Source of the DNA: Saururus chinensis | Lineage: Eukaryota > Streptophyta > Magnoliopsida > Piperales > Saururaceae | DNA length: 64,000 nucleotides | NCBI GenBank assembly: GCA_035235625.1 | Contig: CP141141.1 | Location: 5,508,968 to 5,572,967, forward strand | Reading direction: 5' to 3' | Shown: piece by piece, positions 34,982-47,494 of the stretch | How the letters are laid out: each line of letters starts with the position of its first letter | Numbering within the stretch: the stretch's first letter is position 1 | Position numbers and translations under genes: made by a program | The notes under the pieces: generated by a model | What the model was told of the DNA's origin: nothing | Seen by the model: the letters and a program-made list of their open reading frames with translations, nothing else | The model's database searches: none

Positions 34982-36755
34982 TGTAATTTATTTATTTATG
35001 TAACCTTGAATGGGTTGAGTGGACATGTATGTTGTGTGATTAACTCGACAATTTTAATAGTTATAGAGACTTTTTATAAGATAACCAAGTTTTCTAAAAG
35101 CTCAAGCCACTAGGAAGTAAAAATATTATTTATTTCTTAATATTCTAATACCCCCTTTTATGTGCAAACATCCATCAAGCGCAGTACATAGAACACAATT
35201 ATGATATGAATGCCTCCAACAAGACTTAGACCCAAAACATCCAAGAACCTATAGCTTTGATAGCATATAAGACAACAAAGTTTCCCAAAAGCTTGAGCTG
35301 TTAGAAGGGGATTTTTATTTTATTTTATTTTTTTTGAATGTAGATATATGCACACCACTAAACTCCTCTGTCCCCCAACTAGAGTATAAAAATATCCTAT
35401 TTATTCTCTACTTCATTACCTCATCTTTTCCTTATCATTTTCCTCCCACTTCTCCCCAGAATTGAATAAAAAAAGACTCTTTTTCTCCAAATTCTGATTT
35501 TGACTATCAAATCCTTCTTTGATTGCTTTGTTGATTGGTTTTACTAACTAATTTATCTGTATTGTTTGTTGAATGAATTTGGATGAGAGGGGTCTAAAAA
35601 TTTCTCAATGTAAAAGAAGAATTGGGAGAGAGGAATTAGAATATGTGGCAGAGATGGCTATTTTATGTAAGGTTTTTTTATATATGAATACAATTTTGTA
35701 ATGTTTGTAAGTTCTTTGATATTGTATTCCCATAATTATTGTAAGGTGTTCGATATGTGCATACCTTCATGTAATTTTTCTATGGTGTTTGATATATGTA
35801 TATTGTTGTGAACTGATGTCCACAATGGCCTGGTAGCCCGGTAATGGGAAGGTGATGACATAAGATGGCCGGGAAAGGGGAGAGTGAGCAGCATGGCCAC
35901 CAGATAGGAGGGAAAAGCAAAGGAGAAGAGAAGATAATTAGACAGTAATTGATTCATTCATAATCTCAATTAGGGCATAGCCCTTATATTTAAATAGACT
36001 AACTAGTCGGCTCACTAACATGCACCTAAGGCCCATTAACTTAATTAAAAGAAAACCATAACTAATAACTGTAATTAACCTATTGACCTAAATGTCTATA
36101 TTAAATAATATCCTACTATCACGTGGAAACGATAACCCCTTAGGACGTTCACAACATATACACGATTTATGATTGTAGTGCTCTTGATTTTTTAAACTTG
36201 GTTGATATATGGATGCTTGATTACCGATTGTAGTCTACTTTTATTTGTATAAGTTGTTAGAGAGTAGCTTTTGTTTGAAAGGAGATGAAGGGTCATTTGT
36301 TTGAGGGAAGTGTTTTTCATATCTCCGTTGACAATGAGTCGAGTGTAAGTCATGCATAGAAACCCTTGATATTTAAGATTGACAATGCATACATTAATGC
36401 ACATTAGCATAAGTACTACTGATACTATCGTATGTTATATAGCATGTGTGTCATTGATCTCATAGATCATGGGCTTCCATACGTGGCTTAAACTAGGTTC
36501 ATCTTCAATGCGGAGCATAAAAAATATTTTCTTATTTGAGGGGGATCTTTTGTTTGAGTGGGCTAATGATGTTTAACCTTTTGGGGAGGAGGGAGGCAGT
36601 GAGAAAGGGAATTTGAATATACGGAAGATTTGGCAGCATAAACTTATTTTCTTATAGAATCTTACGGAAAAGTGATAGAAGTGATAGTGGCTGTGGGTGA
36701 GATTTAAGACTATTCTTAAATGCGGAAATGCGAGGTTACCTTCAATTTGGGTGCC
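34982..36755. other. Intergenic region after the acyl-CoA synthetase gene
   Basis: The 3' untranslated region is expected to end in the first few hundred bases. A decayed dimer is visible: aaccaagttttctaaaagct (about 35083) and acaaagtttcccaaaagctt (about 35274), each followed by a G-rich phrase and a T-run. No gene was recognised. Confidence 0.45.
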
Positions 36756-36760
36756 TTAAA

Positions 36761-38371
36761 TGTGGCGACCGTCAGAAAATAATATATGTCATAATTCGCA
36801 TAATTATTATCTCGCTCAGCACGTGTTACATCGCACGTGAAACTGAACGTGATGGTCCGCCGTACAAATATATGAAAAGTCAGTCGATATAAAACATGAG
36901 AAATTTTTTTTTTGGAGTTGATGCACAGCTAAAATATTACATATAACGTAGTAGAAAATTAGGACCCAGTTCAGAATACACTGTATGTAAAGCAGTCATA
37001 TTACAAAATTACAAAATATAGGCCAAGCCTTTTATAAAAACCCTAACATTACAGAGATTGAAAAATATTTAAAAGAGCTACATAGATAGTTCTTCGGTTG
37101 ACACCTCCGGCTTGGTTTTACTACCTGCAGAGTCTGTGGGTGGGTGAGTATTTTTATACTTAGTAGGTGGAATTAAAATCTAATTTAATGCTAAGTAACA
37201 GACAGTAATAATTTTTGCATAACCGATTCAGAAACAAATTCAGAAAACACCGGTTCGTCCGATGACGATAAATCCAGAGCCGTGATACCAAACGACATTC
37301 CTCCGATGCTCATGGGGCAACCGGAAGCTCAGAAGGCAAGAGTTTTCCCATGATACTCCATACCTATATGCACGCGCCAAATATTGATAATTTCTTCGGT
37401 AGGTATCCAGAAAATATTGTTCTAGGTATAACCCTAGAACTCTCCAGAAAACACACATATCATGTCATAATTTTGATTAAATAAAACATGATATACATAA
37501 AGCATTTCTTTTTGAAAATATAAGAAAAGACGTACGATTGACTAAAAATGGTCCATAAAAATAAAGCATACATGCAAACCATAAATTTAGAGTTTAAGAC
37601 TCCCTACCTCACAGTCGGAGTAGAAAATTCGTGGTCGCAGAGGGCTTATACTAAAAATCCGGTCCCGTCACAGAGTCCGGCACAGTCAATTTGGTTAAGA
37701 ACACCTTTGAAAAAGGTTGAATCAGACTTAAAATGGCTCAGAACGGAGAGTCAGAAGTTTTTACTGGAGGTGAAAGTGAATAGTAAAGTGAAAAACAGGG
37801 GTATAAATAGAGATTGGGGCGGAACCGGCGCGCAACGCGTGTCAAACACGCATCGCGCAGAGGAACCGTGTACCGCACGGTTCTGATGTGCGGAACCATG
37901 TGTGTCGCGCGGTGTCCGCGCGGGTCTGCACGGTGCCGCGGCGTGCGACACGCGGACCCGCTGTCCGCGTGCGTGGCCCGCGCTGCGGGTCATGCAGAAC
38001 CGCGCGGTGCGAACCCCTGAGCCCGCTGTGCAGGACAAACCGTACGATGTCGCGCATCGTGCGATCAACGCATGCTGACGCAATTCTTGTGTAAGCCTGC
38101 ATTAAAATAATAATAATTTTTTTTTCTTTTTTCAAAACTTTAAATTCCTCTAGCTTTTAACCTATACATTGGAATTGTACGTAGCCCGCTTATGATGCGC
38201 GTTTCCAAGATCGCTATATACGGCCACTACCTCCGAATCAAGTGCTTCAAAAACCTTTAAGCTCGGTTTTTAGAGTTCTACAACATTCATTTAAGTTCTA
38301 CATTCAAAATAATGGTCTAATAATATATAAAATTTTAATAGTATAACTTACCTCAAATCTGAGTTGTCACA
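36761..38371 (+). mobile_element. Solo LTR (1.6 kb), target duplication TTAAA
   Basis: Begins TGTGGCGACCGTCAG and ends GAGTTGTCACA, with inverted termini, and is flanked by TTAAA at 36756-36760 and 38372-38376. It carries ctgcagagtctgtgggtggg followed by tgagtatttttatacttag near 37123-37165, which it shares with the 12753 LTR (reversed); the tgagtat...atactcagtagg part also occurs in the 5.0-kb LTR (about 2212). The TATA box at 37802 is followed by a GC-rich R-U5 region (37820-38080) that opens several spurious frames. No internal domain is present. Confidence 0.88.
37802..37809 (+). promoter_or_regulatory. TATA box of the 36761 solo LTR
   Basis: TATAAATA in caggggtataaatagagatt, 562 bp before the LTR end. 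Confidence 0.55.
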
Positions 38372-38737
38372 TTAAAAGGTTAAAATTTTAATATTTGCAT
38401 GTATTGTAGTTAGTTAGGAATGCATACCCAAAATTGGAGAAAATTACAACAAAAAGTAACTCATGTTGCAGCTTAGTGAGGATAGTCACTTCACCTCTTA
38501 TTCTCACAAGAAAAACAAGCACAGAAGCTAACACAAGAGTGGTGATTGGACTTCATAAGTAGGCCCCATATAAAGTTCACATGGGCTTTCTTATCTAGAC
38601 TAAATAAAATTCATGTGTGACTTTTTTAAGTATATTTTTTATATTAAAATATTATTTTTTAATTTTTAAAGTTCATATGTTCCGTACATAATGCTAATAT
38701 GATGCTAACAACTAGACAACTATATGTCAAATAAAAT

Positions 38738-40252
38738 GAAGAATTTACCAAAATAGCTTTAGAATATAATGTATTACACAAAATATCTCATATTTCTACT
38801 TGAAATGACCTTATGCATATGTGAACTTTTTATAAATATGGTATAAATTTTTTAAAATATTATATTTCTATTTTATTCGTTTTTAACTTCACTAACACAC
38901 TACTTCTCATTTTCAGTAACTCTGGTTTCAACTTTACTCCTGGCTCCACTGCTGCAGTTAACTTCGTCATCTTCATCACCCGCTCTGCTTCATCTAACTG
39001 TGTCCTCATCTCCTCCAGTGTTGCCTTCTCCTCTTCTTCCTCTACTCTAACCTCCTCCTCGGTCACCTCCTCTTCCGCCGTCCCGAAATCTAACAATACT
39101 GGTCACAAACTAGTCGATAAAGCTATTATGAATTTATTTTTTCTCTACAGACTCAAATCTTTAAAAAGGAACCCATAACATGTTAAACTACCAAAAACCA
39201 AAAGTGAGTTTTATTTTTACTTAATTTTGATTTTTTTTCTAATGCTAACTCAAACTTTGTACTCTTATTTAATAGTTGACAGTCAACAATCATATTTATA
39301 TCAATAAAGGGGTTATAAGATATTATGAGTGATAATATCTCCCGAAGTATTTACAATGAACTATATTAACAAACTAAATAGATAAAATAAAAATAAAATA
39401 AATTTTAAACATGCGATTGTCGAATGTTAATTGTCGGCTATCTTGATTGTCGACTATTAGCTCTTGAGTGTCCTAATTGTCATAATGCTCAGTGTCAGAG
39501 ATCACCTTCTTCTGCAATGCCGGCAATAAAAGTCTTTTGCTCCAATGTTGACAACATTTTTTATGCGTGACAATTAACAGTCTCGACATTTGACAACCTA
39601 CAATCAAGACAACAGATAGTCGACTGTCGAGATAGTCGACAAACACATGTTTAAAATTTACTTTATTATTTATTTTGTCTATTTAGTTTATTAAGATAGT
39701 TCATTCCAAATACTTAAAAGAGATATTGTTACTCATAATATTATCTTATATTTCCTTCATTGTAATAAATCTAATTTTCAATTGTCAATACAAAGTTTTT
39801 CTTTTACATTAAAAAACCTCCCCATTTTTGGTTTTGAGTAGTTTGGCATAGTTATAGGTTCAATTTTTAATATTTGAGCTTGTAAAAAAATTAATAACTC
39901 TGTTGGCTAATTTGTGACTGGTCTTGTAAGATTCTGAAATGGAAGAAGAGGAGATGACTAAGAAGGAAAATGGGAGGAAGATAGAGAGGAGATGAGGAGG
40001 AGGAGGGGAAGATGAAGTCAGTAGTGAAAACGATGAAGTTGGCTATGGAGTTGGTGGAGTCAAAGCTGGAGTTACTGGAAATAATAAGTAGTGGGTTGAT
40101 GAAGCTATAAAGAAGAGAATAATATTTTAAATAATTCATACTATATATGTGGAGGTTTACATGTACATGGGGTTATTTTGTATATTATGTGAAAAATAAG
40201 AGACAAATTGTGTAATATGCTACATCTTAAGACTATTTCGGCAAATTCTTTC
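38738..40252. mobile_element. Foldback (long terminal inverted repeat) transposon, 1.5 kb
   Basis: The left end GAAGAATTTACCAAAATAG and the reverse complement of the right end, GAAAGAATTTGCCGAAATAG, match. The similarity continues inward for about 690 bp per arm to a short centre near 39500. The flanks share AATAAAAT (38730-38737 and 40253-40260), or nine bases with one mismatch. Long arms and a likely 8-9-bp duplication suggest a Mutator-like or hAT foldback element. Each arm includes an open, acidic, coiled-coil-like stretch (minus strand 38860-39096; plus strand about 39930-40108). No transposase was seen. Confidence 0.72.
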
Positions 40253-40260
40253 AATAAAAT

Positions 40261-42073
40261 TTGAAGCTAGTTTTTTATTAGACTAAAAAAAAGTAAATCT
40301 TACAACACAATCAAAAATAGGTTTTCTCTGCATAATCAAAATATGATGTAAGCTTTTATTATACTAAAAGTGGTGTAAAAAGTCATCCTTATGTATTATA
40401 ATGCTTGGCAGCCGATCTAATGAGATGTATATTTTAAAGAAGGGGAAAATTTACAAAACTACATGACTTTATTATATTATCATCACATAATTAAAATTGT
40501 GCTGCCCTAAACCAAAAAGTCTGTGGGTACATATAAATAGGCTTTTCATAAATTTTTTTACAAAAAGAACTTGCATGTGTGCCCCTCTACTTATGAATTT
40601 TGATTGCCTGTTTTTAGACCTGAGTAACTAACTACTCTTGTCGTATGCACAGTGAGTCACATCTCCCACTTAATTGATGATATAAAAAATCCAAATGGTC
40701 ATTGTGTAAGTGTTTTATGCCGACTCTTGATTGTTTGGTCATACGAACCAGGGTAAATACTCTTGGTGAAAGTCATGTCTTCTATTTAATTAATATTGTA
40801 TAAAATATAATAAGTCTAATTAAAATTTTATAATATTTTTATTTTATTTAATTTAAGTAATTAGTCATTTAAGAAAGAGTCCATATTGATCGATACGGCA
40901 TAGTATCGATTGATATATATCCATATAAGTGGAGATCGATATGAGTATGAGGGGTAGTACACCCCCTACACCAAATATTGATATATATTAGCTATATTGA
41001 TATGGACGATACATTATTTTAAAAATAATTTTTTTATTTAAAAATAATTTTTTTATTTAAAAAAAATAAAAAAAAATTTGAAAAAAATTTTAAATTTTTT
41101 TTCTTAAAAATAAAAACACAATTCAAAACTAATTTCTTTGAAAGTTAAAATTTTTGTTATATTAAAAGTAATATTTTTAAAGTTATATGAAATTAATACG
41201 GGTAGGTCTATACAATTTACATAATTATTTTTTTACATATAATTCTCTACAAATTTGTATTTATTTAAACATATAACTGTGACTCATATTAAGTATATTA
41301 TTTATTTTTAAAATAAATTAATTTTAGAGTACTTAATATGAGAAAGAAAGAATAATAATTTCTATATAGGATGAAGAGCATAATAGTATATGATTCCAAA
41401 TGACTTAATTTTAGATTACTCGTATCCGTTAATATGGTATTATATGATCTTATTATGCTATAAAATAAGTATTATAATAATATATTATTAATTATAATAT
41501 TTTTTTATATTTATAAAAGAATTTATACCTGTTTCAGTGTGTACCAAATATATTATAGACGTGTATCTATATTTATAATCATTGATATTGTCATTAGTGT
41601 CGATATTGTCTTCCATGATCATAGGCCTATCCATTTTCATATATATAAATTTTATTATTTAATTAAAATTATTATTTTTTAAATATAATTATTAATATAA
41701 AATAAAAAATATTAAATTAAGTAAATAGAAAACATGCCATAACTTTTATTGGGCGTACCCGAGTAGTTACCCAATAAGACAAGGCAATCAGGAGACTCCG
41801 CTTCAGCGACACCTGCGCGTAAATGAGATGTGTGATGGGCGACGGCCTCTGTTGCCGACAACGCGTTCCTCGAGCCCAACGGCTATATTTCAACCAGCTG
41901 CCAATTTCAAACAACAAAAGCAAAACACCCGTTAATGAAGCCTTCTTTTTTCCGTCAGGTTACCGTTGCCATTCTTGACACCCCACATCTCCTCTGAAAG
42001 CCGTTGCTCTATAGCCATGACGCTTGCAACCAAAGCTGCTGTTTCCTGGAAAACTTTAGCCAGATTCGCAGCC
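40261..42073. other. Very AT-rich intergenic region upstream of the IST1-like gene
   Basis: Contains a block of gatatcgat-type repeats (about 40885-40990) and long A/T runs (41020-41110). The last 350 bases (41720-42073) become GC-richer, consistent with promoter and 5' leader. No TATA box stands out. Confidence 0.4.
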
Positions 42074-45000
42074 ATGTTCGGGAATGGCTTCAATTCCTCC
42101 AAATGGTACCAACTAACCCACTTCTTTTTTCGGCGAAAATTGCTTTCTAAGCTTCCTTTCTCTGAATTTTCTTGCAAGACCATTTCTCATTTTTCTGATG
42201 TATGTATCATTTTTTTTAATTTAATGAAGTAAAACTGTGGCTAAGTTGGCAACATCTCGGATAAAGCTTCTGAGAAACAAGAGGGAGTTGCTGGTGAAAC
42301 AAATGCGGCGTGATGTCGCAATGCTTCTCGAGTCGGGACAGGAGGCCACAGCTAGAATCAGGGTAAATGAAGCATTTTTTGCTTTCTTCCCTTTTCCGGA
42401 AAAAAGGAATGCCTTTCTTTGTTTTATCTCCTAGATAATATGTGGAATACATATTGTTATCTGTGAATGTTTTGTTGCTCTCTTTACAGTCAATTTTGGG
42501 CTTTCCATCGATTTTCAAAGTGTTTCTAAACTAAATTATTGCATAAAACTGCACATGTGAATGGAAGAAAGCTTATTTTGTCTTGCACTTTTCTTGCTAT
42601 ATATGAATTTACTTATTTTCTGAAATTCATCATCTATGTATCTAGGACGCGCTTTTCTTTTAAGATAATGGTGTGAATTCAATATGTAATTGGAAAATTT
42701 TGCACGCATAGAACGTTCCATGAGAACTACTCTAGAGATATGTCTATTCTGATTGGTTTTGAGGGGTACCAGGTTTGGAGAGAAGATTGGAAATCTGAAA
42801 ATTTTGAACTCTAATTATTAGGTTATGCTACAAAGTTGCTGACATTAATCAAGTGAACTATGACTATTATCAAAATTTCATAAAATGTATAGTCCGCAGT
42901 TGGGCCAATTGTTCTTTCTAAGTTGGGCTAGTGAGTGGGATGTTACCCGAATTTCCAGGAGTTGGCTGACAAATTCCTCCAGCGTACATTACTAGCCCAA
43001 TTTTAGCAAAAAAGAATGCAACATTGCCATGAGATAATGCTGGATTTTAAGCCAGTGGTTCCAAGTTCTATATGTCTTCTAACTCTCTGTCACGAGGATA
43101 TAATATGTGACATCATTTCTTACAACATATCTCAAGGGGCAACAGAAAACTAAAACAGAAATGACTGAAACACTTAAGATTATTTAAGTTGGAAGTGAAA
43201 TACAAAGCGTACTTTCTATTATTAACGTTTTACTGTACGTATTTTTAAAATATGTAATGGATTTTACTGGTTGAGCATGTGATCAGAGAACAAAACATCA
43301 TGGCAGAAAATGCTATGAGGAATAAATGGTCACTTTTTAACAGATCTCAGGGGGCAACAAAAACTTAAACAAAAATGACTGAAAAATAAAACGATTGCAA
43401 TCTGTTGTAAACATTTAGATCATTTAAGTTGGAAGTGAAATACTAAGCGTGCTTCCTAGTATTGACTTTTTTCTCTACGTATTTTGAAAGATGTTATGGA
43501 TTTTACAGGTTGAGCATGTGATCAGAGAACAAAACATCATGGCAGCAAATGAAATAATTGAACTCTTCTGTGAGCTAGTAGTTGTCCGGCTACCAATTAT
43601 TGCTAAGCAAAGGTAACAATTGTCTTGTATGATTCATATATCACCAGTGACATCTGTTTCAATTGATTTACATGGTCATTGCCATCCTAATATCACATCT
43701 CAGAGTTAAGTTGGCAGCATGTATTGTACCTTCATTCCAGCCGTCATATTTTATATTTGTATTTATCTGGTATACATTTGACCCATAACTATCCAGGACA
43801 TGTCCGGCTGATCTGAAGGAGGGCATCTCTAGTCTAATGTTTGCAGCTCCACGGTGCTCAGATATTCCAGAGCTACAGCAACTCCGTAAGATTTTTGAGA
43901 ATAAGTATGGAAAGGATTTCGTGACAGCTGCAATGGATCTTCATCCAGATTGTGGTGTAAACCATACAGTATGATCTCATTTTCTTTTTTATTGTTATAT
44001 GGTATGTTCTTGTTAGAATGAGACAAACTATTCATTTACTTATTTTTGAACGGCATATCTTGATATAGTTATAGGTGAAAATTATGGTACCGAAGATCTT
44101 GATATAGTATAGGTGAAAATTATGGTACTGAAGATGTGTTTACTTGGATTTTAGACTTTGTATGATCTTAATTATTATTGCTTTGCACTTTTCGACTTTT
44201 TGCTCATGTATTTCTTTATGTAGCTCATTGAAAAGCTGTCTGTTCGAACGCCAAGTGGTGATGTAAAGCTGAAAATCATGAAGGAAATAGCCAAGGAGTA
44301 TCAGGTTGATTGGGATACAAAAGATACCGAGCAGGAGCTTCTCAAACCCCCTGAGGACCGACTGGTACATTACAAAGCTCTCTCTTGCCTCGCTCTGTGT
44401 GTCTCTTTCTCTTTCAGAAAGTTTTACCAGTGAAACCATGCATTTTAGTGACACAAAGCTCCTCTTGTCATGATATTTATAGGAAGGAGCTAATTATTTT
44501 GTTAGTGCCACCAGCATGCCAGTGAAAACTGCATCTCCAATGCCAAATCAAACAAGTTCAAGGTAAGGTACATTTTAAATGTAAAATTTACCTATTGGTG
44601 ACAACTGGATTTGTTTTGCTAACTGACAATTGGATTGCTATTGTTCTCTTGTTTAAAACCTATGAATGAAACATGAGGAAATTAAGTGTAGAAACCTGGG
44701 AACTATCTCTCTTGTGCAAAGCTACTTTCCAACTATAGAATCAATGAAACCATGTGCAAATTAATTTGTAGAGCAACCTAGGCCTATCTCTTATGTGTAA
44801 AATTACTTTGCGAGTGTAGAGTCAGCAAATAACAGACATCCGCAAATATGGTGACAAGAAGATCCTTTTTATAAGCATGCAACAAAAATGCACATAATTC
44901 TTAAATCCCTTCCTGCTTGTACTTTAAAATACTTCTTGAGTTCTATATAAGCATGCAAAAAAAGTTCACATAATTCTTAAATCCCTTCCTGCTTGCACTT

Positions 45001-45778
45001 TAAAATGCTTCTGAAATGTTTTTCAAGTCATTTTACTTTGAGCTTGGCATGTCGAACTTGAATTGCCAGTAGAACTCAAGAAGTATTTTTTTTCAATTTA
45101 CTTTACAGATAATTTGGCTATCTATTAGTTTGACAGAAACAAGTAGCTTTTGATAGGTATCTAGAGTCTCATGTTTCATACTGTTAAGTTAGATTCTATG
45201 AAGACATGGGAAGCATCATGAGGTTTAAGGACTCAGCTTCAGCTGCAGAAGCTGCTGCCGAGTCTGCACGGACAGCTATTGCTGCTGCCCAAGCTGCTGC
45301 TGCTTTAGCCGAACAGAACTCCAAGATATCCCAAATGGCCAATCCAGTATTAGGGGGTCACTTTCTCACCTCAGGCAGCCAGGTTGATGTCAATGCTCAC
45401 AGTTGTCACTCGGATGTTCTTAGGCAGATGTTAAAATCTCAGAGTATTAATCGTGCAGAGTCAATGAGAAATGAGATGTTTGAGGATAAAGAATTTAGAA
45501 GACATAGTTCCAGCATGCCTAGAGCTCAATCGGACATAAAATTTGATGACTCCGATGGGTTAGATTCTTCAGATTGTGATGAAGAGATTGAGATGGAAAC
45601 ACCTTCTGATGTTGCTAATCCCCCGCCCAGAAGACCTCCTCCCACAGTACCAGAAGTCAGAAGATCTGATACTTCTGTTTCAAGCTCACAAAATTCTGGT
45701 TCTCGAATCCACCCTAAATTGCCAGACTATGATGAAATTTCTGCAAGGTTTGAGGCTCTTAAACATAGGAGGACATGA
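42074..45778 (+). CDS. IST1-like protein (ESCRT-III-associated regulator of VPS4), seven exons
   Basis: Exons: 42074-42105, 42230-42362, 43509-43612, 43797-43968, 44224-44364, 44483-44562 and 45193-45778, all with GT/AG borders and matching phases. The sum of 1,248 nt gives 415 residues. The first ATG of the family motif gives MFGNGFNSSK; an in-frame upstream ATG at 41966 exists but is not expected. The N-terminal IST1 domain (about 1-195) shows RIKLLRNKRELLVKQMRRD, GQEATARIRVEH, FCELVVVRLPII, FAAPRCSDIPEL and KEIAKEYQVDWD. The C-terminal part has an alanine-rich helix (SASAAEAAAESART) and ends LPDYDEISARFEALKHRR, the MIT-interacting motif that binds VPS4/LIP5. The family acts at endosomes in multivesicular-body sorting. 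The gene carries several local tandem duplications in introns and the 3' region. Confidence 0.93.
43126..43552 (+). repeat. Tandem duplication that includes the start of IST1-like exon 3
   Basis: Copy 1 (about 43126-43306) and copy 2 (about 43340-43544) share gttggaagtgaaatac, cgtatttt and the first 36-37 bases of exon 3 (ttgagcatgtgatcagagaa onward). In copy 1 the splice acceptor is ttttactg instead of ttttacag and the exon match ends after ggcag, so copy 1 is a dead exon. Copy 2 is the exon in use. Confidence 0.9.
44058..44135 (+). repeat. About 39-bp tandem dimer in IST1-like intron 4
   Basis: Two copies of a unit with tcttgatatagttatagg, tgaaaattatggtac and gaaga, next to each other. Confidence 0.85.
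44866..45017 (+). repeat. About 76-bp tandem dimer in IST1-like intron 6
   Basis: Both copies contain tataagcatgcaa, cacataattcttaaatccct and tcctgcttg, acttt. Confidence 0.85.
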
Positions 45779-46064
45779 ATGCAGTTGGTTTGATGCACTT
45801 GCGCTCTTTGAAAGTGTTACACATATTTATTGTTTGTCTATTCTTTATAACATGTAAGTTATACATGTATCATGTTACTATGCATTCTTGATAATGAACC
45901 TCCCTGTTTACTATATACATCTTAAAGTTCATACTGAAATAATTCTTTGAGATGGCATTGGAGTTATTCCTTGACATGAATGCAGGTGGTTTGACGCACT
46001 TATGTTCTTGGAAGTTTGTCTATTCTTTGTAATATGTAAGCTATACATGTGTCTTGTTACAAAG
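45774..46064 (+). repeat. Tandem duplication of the IST1-like stop-codon and 3' region
   Basis: The sequence from gacatgaatgca at the stop codon (45773) recurs at 45974: gacatgaatgcaggtggttt, gacgcactt, then gtttgtctattcttt and tatacatgt. The copies are about 200 bp apart. Confidence 0.8.
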
Positions 46065-47099
46065 TGACAATTTTTTTTTAAAATGAGACACTTAGGGGAC
46101 GAGGGGGAGTATTAGATGTTGGTATGACTATCACAATACATGGATCTCTTTCTCATATTCCGTCCATCCCATATTAATTGTCTGAATTAGGAAAACCAAA
46201 ATGAACTAAAACTAGCTTATTTTAATTTCCTAATATAAAGGGAGAACATTTCCCATGGCCAATCCTCAAGTCATTGGCGATGGCAAGAAGATTATTATGG
46301 CAACAACTTATGAAAAAACAGTTCATAGTAAAACTACTAGGGCGTTGAAATTTTTTTGTAGCTGGGGACATGTTTATGTACATACTTTACTGTCCGTGGG
46401 TGACTTTCCTAGTTGTTTGAAGTCAGGAGTTTGCATGCGCCCCCCCCCCCCCCCCCCCCCTCCCCAAAAAAAATAAAAAATAAAGAGTCCTGACAGATGG
46501 GAAAAAATTTGCACACGGGGAAACTGATTTACATTGTCTGGTTTGATGATTATTTTCTATGTTGGAAGCCCATAGTCTCTCATTAGTTAATTAACCACTT
46601 AATATTTGTGGTCCTAGATGTGCAGGAGTCCCAACCGGACCAACACCGGTCGCCCAGTTCAATTACCCGGACCAGCATGATCCAGTTGGGTTAAGCTGAC
46701 CCTGCAACCTGGATAGACCCGACCGTTTTGTCCACCGGGTCTGGTTAAACCCAGTCTGGCCGGCTGGTCCAGGATTTAAAAAACTGGTTAAATGATGAGG
46801 CAAAAGCATGAAGTTGACTCTTGTCATTCGTCAACATTGGTTACGCCCTCAATAACATTGATAACTATGGGATGATAAAGCGTGTTTCATTTATGAATAA
46901 CGAATCAGTCCTCTAATTATCTAAGGGATCAAAATTTGGGGAGGGCAGTTGAGGTGTGTTGCTCTTTTCATGCCTAATGATCTTGCAAAAGTGCCGATAA
47001 GTAGCAACGAAGCTTAACAACAGTACTCTATTTATTAGCATTCTTAACAACTAAATGCATCATCCTTGGTTATACCAACCAAGATATTGAAGAGAAGAA
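46065..47099. other. Intergenic region with MITE ends and an accgg-rich stretch
   Basis: Holds ggggacgagggggagta (about 46095) and ccgtccatcccatattaatt (about 46162), which look like Stowaway termini of two different or rearranged MITEs. A 21-base C run lies at 46440-46460, and an accggt/ggtccag-rich stretch at 46620-46790. No gene is seen. Confidence 0.4.
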
Positions 47100-47104
47100 T
47101 TGAG

Positions 47105-47480
47105 TGTTGGGCTTTATTTTTATAATAAAATATAAAGTGGCCCAACTGTCTCAATTGATACTGTTTTGGACTATTAAAATTGTCTGGGTAATGGGCCTAA
47201 GTGAGAATATCTATTAAGCTGTAGTTTTAAGTGACAAATCTAAACTATTAGATGACCTATGGATGGACGGTCAGGATTCTAGGGTTCTTAATAATAGTTT
47301 CCTGGTTTAGTTATAAATATATTATTAGCCATCCTAATTCGGTGCCTTAAGCGAGATTACTCTCAGTTAAATTCTAAACCAGAAACACATTGTGGTTTTG
47401 AAGAAGATTAGTAGAAAGGCTTCATTGAAGGTTCTAATGGCTACATGTATGCCTAAATATCTTACATTAAGTTTTTATCA
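47105..47480 (+). repeat. 5' LTR of Copia copy B
   Basis: 376 bp, TGTTGGGCTTTA to TTTTTATCA, with ttataaatatatta (about 47311) as likely TATA box. Confidence 0.9.
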
Positions 47481-47482
47481 AT

Positions 47483-47494
47483 TGGTATCGAGGC
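47483..47494 (+). other. Primer binding site of Copia copy B
   Basis: TGGTATCGAGGC, two bases after the LTR. It is a decayed form of TGGTATCAGAGC, complementary to initiator tRNA-Met. Confidence 0.75.

Noticed and set aside
37751-38135. GC-rich open frames on both strands near 37.8-38.1 kb
   Set aside because: They fall in the R-U5 part of a solo LTR with exact target duplications.
41966-42073. Upstream in-frame ATG for the IST1-like protein
   Set aside because: The family begins at MFG...F.SSK; the extra 36 residues have no counterpart that I know, and the region looks like a 5' leader.
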